Of a stretch of DNA of 64,000 bases, positions 60,001-64,000 are shown one piece after another. The DNA comes from Erodium maritimum (Eukaryota > Streptophyta > Magnoliopsida > Geraniales > Geraniaceae), in assembly GCA_963921825.1 (NCBI GenBank), contig OY997592.1, forward strand, positions 58,610,336-58,674,335, in the 5' to 3' direction. Position 1 is the first letter of the stretch. Every line of letters starts with the position of its first letter. The position numbers and the translations under genes were made by a program. The notes below the pieces were generated by a model. The model was not told the origin of the DNA. It saw only the letters and a program-made list of their open reading frames with translations, and ran no database searches.

Positions 60001-63000
60001 TAGGGGTGTTCATGGACGGGTTATCCATCCGTTTCTTGAATATCTCAACCCATCTGTTACACAACAAGTTAGATTTTATATATACGTGAATCATCCATTT
60101 AACTTCACGGGTGGTTGAGCGGGTTAATCCGCACCGTCCATTTCATATTTTTTGTAACATATGAGCTTTTTGGCCTATTTTATTATATTAAAAGTCCTCA
60201 ACTTTAGTTTAGATTTTAGTCCAATTATTCTTAATGAGTAGCTGATAAAGTTTACAAACTATTCAAATATACAAAAATTTACATTTTATTCAAAGTTACA
60301 TACAATCATATAAACTTGTTTAAATAATAGGGTTATTTTCATCTCAATACTCTAAACTATGAATTATTTTCACCTCAATACCCTAACTTTCGTTTGTGGC
60401 ACCTCAATACCCTAAAATGCCATTTTGTGTCACTTTAGTACCTGCCGTCAACTTTCCATCCATTTTTGGATGGAAAGAGTCATGTGACAAGCACATGACC
60501 CCATCTTTTCACAAAATGACCAAATTGCCCCTTTTGACTTTAAAACCCTAAATACCCTATTAAAACCTTTTGACTTTCATACATTAAATAGTAGTAATTT
60601 TTGTTCTTTTTAATTAATGATAATGGCTTACTTTTCGAAACTAATTTCCTAATCAAGTAAAAAACCTAACCCTCCATCTCTCTCTAAACCCATCTCCATC
60701 TGCCTCTAAACCCATCTCCATTTCTAAACACATCTCCATCTATATACCCCAAAACTCATCTCTGAAGATCCAGATACCCAAATCCCACGGCATGAGTTCC
60801 TCTCATCTCCATCTCTTAATCTTGATCCATCTCTGAAAATAGTCCCTCTCATCTCCATCTCTGAAACCCAAAACCCAACCTCTCATCTCTCTCCTCTATT
60901 TCTCTAAACCTCTCTCTCTCAAACAAACATCAACGAATCTCTCCATCTTTAGAATCGAAAACCCATGGCGCTCGAAGAACCAAATGGAGCGGATGGGGGT
61001 GAGGTCCGGCGAGTACTGGCGGAGGAAGTAGGCGACGGAGGAGCCGCCGATTCCGTTGCCGATGATGCAGATGGTGGTGGGTGGGTCCGAAGACAGAGAG
61101 GCATGGCTGGTTTGGATTGAAATAGAGACAGATGGAGGGTTATGTTTTGATTGCAGAGAAAGGTTTTGATTGTATAGTTTGAAATTCCAAACCTGAACTT
61201 GAAATTGCAGAGAAAGGTTTTGATTTGGGTGAAGCTTAAAATGGAGAACGTTCTGCTTGTTTTTTTAAAAAAATTATTTTAATTGATAAGGTAAATAATA
61301 AAATTGAAAGTCAAAAGAACTAAAGAAAAACAAATTTTTGGTAAAAAAATAAAATAAAAAAGTATTTGAATAAAGACTGTTTTTTTAAATAAAACTGATT
61401 TTTTAAATAAAAGACAGATTTTTTTTAAAAGAAACAGATTTTTTAATTAAAATTTAAATTTATTAAAATAGAAAACTGAATTTTTAAAAGAATAAATTGA
61501 TTTTTATATAAAAAACTGATTTTAATGAAATAAAAATTGATTTTTTAAAATATAAAATCTGATTTTTCAAAATGAAAACTGAAATTTTAAAATAAAAAGG
61601 AATTTTTGTAAAATAAAAAACTGATATTTATAAAATAAATACATAAAAAGAAATTTTTAGAACCAATTGTACGTTTTTGAAAATTTGACTGTAAGTTAGG
61701 GGTATTATGGACTTTTTAGGTGTTTGGATGGAAAAATGGATGGAAAATAGACTGAAACTAACTATAGGTATTAAAGTGACACAAAATGACATTCTAGGGT
61801 ATTAAGGTGCCACAAATGAAAGTTAGGTATTGAGGTGAAAATAACTCACAGTTAAGGTATTGGAGTGAAAATAACCCTAAATAATATAAGTACGGCCTAG
61901 TGTCACTTCATATTGAATACAAATATTTAGCCATTTTCTTGTGTAATCTTTGTAAATTGTAAAAAATGCATAGTAAAAATTATTTATAATTAAACGAAAA
62001 TCACAAGTTTAGCCTTTGGACTATTGATATTTAGTTTGTGTCAAAATTGTTCTAAAGTGACAATTTTGTCTTTGAAATTTTAAATTAAAAAAAAGTAAAA
62101 AAAAATCCAGAACTTGATTAGGTTAGTAGAATTAAAAGTTATGATAGTAGAATTTGAAAATCCAAAAACATTTTTTTTTTGTATTTTACTTTTAATTTAA
62201 ATTGGAAGGGCAAATTCATTATTTTAGAATAAATTGACACATAAAACAACAAAACATAAGATCATGGCCACAACCCGTAACGGTTAAAGATAAGGATTCC
62301 AACCTGCAAAAAAGAGGTATAATATAGAGTACTTTGTTTCCATTACCCCTTGGTTCAATGACATTGTTAGGTAGATGTGTGATTCACTTTTGTACAGGCA
62401 ATTTCAAGGCGGGCGACTTTATTCGAGATGATTAGAGACTACGGGCAAGCGCGTAGTGATATCAGGAGACTCGTGACTCTCCTCACTAGGAAGGTAGAAG
62501 GGAAGTCCAATCAATCAAGTAGCTTGACTAATGATCTAAAACAAGCTCATCACAGACTTTCTGAAATAGAAGAAAGGTCCAAAAAGGAAATCCCCTTGGA
62601 TATGTACCTTATTCTGTAAGTTCATCTTTTCACATCCTACAACTAAGTAGTGCATGAGAAAATTCACACATTTTCGATTACGACGGGCAGGGGAGTTGAA
62701 TCTTCTGTTTCGGTAGCAGACATTAAGAAAGCATACAAAAAAGCTGCACTTAGACATCATCCTGACAAGGTATGTAATTGTAATGTAACCTCTGCCCCTT
62801 TATTCATTTGACTTGAGTTGGTGTCTTAAACCTTATAAGAAATGTTCCTTACTAATGCAGGCTAGTCAAGCCTTGGCAAGAAGTGACACCGGAGATGAGA
62901 TAGGAAAGGAAGTGCATAAGGATGCTGACAAGCTTTTCAAAATGATAGGAGAGGCTTATGCAATACTTTCTGACACCACGAAGGTATATATTGCCCATGT

Positions 63001-63360
63001 GGATCCATTTACTTATACTCTTTTTATTTATTAAACATGTTGTTTGTCCACTTGGGTTAGTCGGATGGTGCGGATAAAAGATAGACTAGGCTAGAGTATA
63101 ATTTCTTTGTATTTCTCTCTGATAAAAAATAAATATCAAACATGTTTTTGCAGCGCTCATGGTACGATGCTGAGGAAGAGATGAAGATCAGCATGAAGAG
63201 ACGCAGCAGCGCAAACAACACGCCCAAATCACATGCGGATGGCGAGAATCACCCGTTCGAAAGAAGCGCTAGCGCGCGCCAATGGAGAGAGGTATGGAGA
63301 TCGTCCGCCAATGCAGCATATAATCGAGGCTCAGAAAGCTTCCGCTCCAACAAGTACTGA
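54057..63360 (+). CDS. TPR and J-domain co-chaperone (TPR15/TPR16-like), 11 exons
   Basis: Exons are 54057-55993, 56518-56757, 57185-57311, 57442-57594, 57761-58005, 58516-58585, 59085-59291, 62398-62615, 62691-62769, 62861-62983 and 63154-63360, giving 1201 residues. All junctions keep the frame with GT-AG introns. Residues 1-645 are a long disordered Ser/Gly-rich region with EFKTP twice and repeated FVLG motifs. Residues about 645-1060 carry tetratricopeptide repeats (for example GNQSYANGDLFKAEEY and GAGNEAFQAGRNAEAVEHYT). A J domain follows from about 1063 to 1145, with the Hsp70-activating HPDK at 1089-1092. The C-terminus is basic. TPR plus J proteins of this type bind Hsp70/Hsp90 clients; the closest family I recall is Arabidopsis TPR15/TPR16. 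The first ATG of the frame was chosen. Introns 1, 5 and 7 contain transposons. Confidence 0.95.
56108..56468. mobile_element. Mutator-type MITE in intron 1 of the TPR/J gene
   Basis: The 361-bp element begins GGGTTAACTGTCCAAAACTA and ends with the near-perfect complement TAGTTTTGGACAATTAACCC. The inverted arms extend over more than 70 bp. It is flanked by a perfect 9-bp duplication, AAATATTTA, at 56099-56107 and 56469-56477, the size made by Mutator-like elements. It is non-coding. Confidence 0.92.
58061..58468. mobile_element. MITE in intron 5 of the TPR/J gene
   Basis: The terminal inverted repeats of about 34 bp begin GGATAATTACAGAAACTTGG and end CAAGCTTTTACAATTATCC, with several mismatches. 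The flanks are similar A/T-rich stretches, so a 9-bp duplication is possible but not clean. The element is non-coding. It is probably Mutator-like by analogy with its neighbours. Confidence 0.7.
60962..61107 (-). pseudogene. Captured fragment of a prenylcysteine (farnesylcysteine) oxidase gene
   Basis: On the minus strand an uninterrupted stretch of about 48 codons encodes HASLSSDPPTT, then ICIIGNGIGGSSVAYFLRQY, then SPDLTPIRSIWFFERHG. The GNGIGG core is a Rossmann FAD-binding GxGxxG loop, and the surrounding pattern fits the N-terminus of prenylcysteine oxidase, the FAD enzyme that breaks down farnesylcysteine after protein turnover. Only this first piece of the domain is present, so it cannot be a functional enzyme. 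The lack of stops suggests fairly recent capture. The family call is from recalled pattern and was not searched. Confidence 0.75.
60965..61120 (+). CDS. 51-codon ORF antisense to the captured fragment
   Basis: An ATG at 60965 opens a frame of 51 residues (MALEEPNGADGGEVRRVL at the start) that ends with TGA at 61118-61120. It runs antisense to the captured gene piece and in the same direction as the TPR/J gene, behind a CT-rich leader-like region. The residues are Ala/Gly/Asp-rich. It may be meaningless; expression is unknown. Confidence 0.2.
   Translation: MALEEPNGADGGEVRRVLAEEVGDGGAADSVADDADGGGWVRRQRGMAGLD
61370..61640. repeat. AT-rich degenerate tandem repeat inside the Pack-MULE
   Basis: Degenerate units of about 20-28 bp around AAATAAAAACTGATTTTT recur at least eight times. 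The array is non-coding. Confidence 0.75.
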
Positions 63361-63660
63361 GCATGGATCAAGATCGATCTTGAAATTCATAATTGCTGAT
63401 AAAAACGGAGCTTTCACGTGCATAGCACATGGATCGATCAAGAGATGGAATTGGATCAATTGTTGTACTTCCTGAGCTCGTTCGGCTCCAAGCTTGTCTC
63501 GGATTTTTTTTCTTTTCTCTCTGCTTTGCTCCCATGGTCGTCTTTCAGATGATTCTTTTTCATTTTTTATTCTAAAATAAGTAAATTTACAATTCCATAG
63601 TTGATGAGAAATTATTGTTTTGTAACGTTTTTAATAGAGGATTGTATATGTGTATCCAAA
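63361..63660 (+). other. 3' flank of the TPR/J gene
   Basis: The sequence after the stop probably includes the 3' UTR. An AT-rich stretch with an AAATAAG-like signal lies near 63570. No other feature was seen. Confidence 0.5.
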
Positions 63661-64000
63661 AAAATTAGAGTATTGTATATGTGTCACGTGGAAACCACCT
63701 TATTCTGGATAGGTGACAGGGGACTCTCTCTTTAGCAGACACGCCTCTCTCTCTCTCTCTCACAGATAAAATCCTAGCCTCTCACGCCTCTTTCTTTTCC
63801 GAGGTCGGCACCGACGACGACTGTGGCTCCGGCCACGGGAGCTACCGGTGGGGCTCAAGCCGCTTTTTGCCTCCCACAACCATCCCCTCCCTCCCCACAG
63901 AGATTCCATCGCTCGGTTGGCGCCGCCCCTACTCCACCGGCTTCATGTGAGCCCCTCATGCTCCGGCAACGTTGTCTCCCTCTTTCCAGCATCCTCGATC
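63661..64000 (+). promoter_or_regulatory. Possible promoter and 5' end of the next gene
   Basis: A CACGTG G-box core lies at about 63685, followed by a CT microsatellite (63745-63761) and then GC-rich DNA with Pro/Ser/Thr-type codons to the window end. The pattern resembles a plant promoter and leader, but no start codon can be assigned and the window ends. It could also be transposon DNA. Confidence 0.3.

Larger units (their letters stand above)
60330..61877. mobile_element. Pack-MULE with captured prenylcysteine oxidase fragment
   Basis: The 1548-bp element has long terminal inverted repeats of about 155 bp: the left begins GGGTTATTTTCATCTCAATA and the right ends GAGTGAAAATAACCC. The flanking 9-bp duplication TAAATAATA is perfect (60321-60329 and 61878-61886). 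This combination defines a Mutator-like element. It encodes no transposase. On the minus strand it carries a short intact host-gene piece (60962-61107). The 5' side of that piece on the plus strand is a CT-rich leader-like stretch (60700-60950), and the other side is an AT-rich tandem-like stretch (61370-61640). Confidence 0.92.
59292..62397 (+). other. Intron 7 of the TPR/J gene, enlarged by transposons
   Basis: This intron is 3.1 kb, while the others are about 75 bp to 2.1... hundreds of bp shorter in most cases; the excess is largely the Pack-MULE at 60330-61877. Other parts look like decayed elements: 59620-59900 is a GC-richer patch with GTGCCTCGTAGCTCCTC-like phrases, and 60003-60150 begins TAGGGGTGTTCATGGACGGG, a start seen in many plant hAT-like elements. 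The rest is AT-rich. Confidence 0.6.

Overview
The window is nuclear DNA from a flowering plant, most likely a dicot. Genes are spliced with GT-AG introns, the proteins have clear plant relatives (TFIIB, a GH17 beta-1,3-glucanase, a TPR/J-domain protein), and most of the DNA is layered transposable elements. I cannot name the species. No bacterial, organellar or viral genes were seen.

Layout. Positions 1-14,400 are a transposon graveyard of degenerate LINE pieces. One LINE ORF1 is interrupted by a CACTA transposon (5832-11687), which is itself interrupted by a 3.2-kb solo LTR (7371-10601). The same LINE also carries a hAT-like insertion (13236-14134). A complete seven-exon TFIIB gene (14565-16831) follows. 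From 17,800 to 31,000 is a second nest: three more solo LTRs of the same family (17802-20814 reversed, 21192-25540, 27511-30099), a different short LTR inside one of them (22849-23977), and a dead LINE reverse transcriptase and RNase H split by one of them.

Genes of the right half. A two-exon, 85-residue PIG-Y-like membrane protein (33943-35706) is an easily missed small gene of GPI-anchor synthesis. Two retroposon-like blocks with a shared tail (about 37.0-38.85 kb and 43.2-45.3 kb) flank a GH17 glucanase (39472-41598) and, on the minus strand, a short conserved plant protein of unknown function (42338-42838). A hAT-like element, a possible old LTR, and a 4.2-kb structure of nested inverted repeats enclosing a roughly 300-bp satellite-like array fill 45.6-53.5 kb. 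The last gene (54057-63360) is an 11-exon TPR plus J-domain co-chaperone of 1201 residues. Its introns hold two Mutator-type MITEs and a 1.55-kb Pack-MULE that has captured a piece of a prenylcysteine-oxidase gene.

The host genes are unrelated housekeeping and defence genes, each with its own promoter, and do not form a pathway. The most notable results are the Pack-MULE with its perfect 9-bp target duplication, a GC-AG intron in TFIIB, the four solo LTRs with different internal tandem arrays, and an extra glucanase intron filled with repeat DNA that is also present inverted just downstream. Exon boundaries were derived by reading frame and splice consensus only; no search was run.
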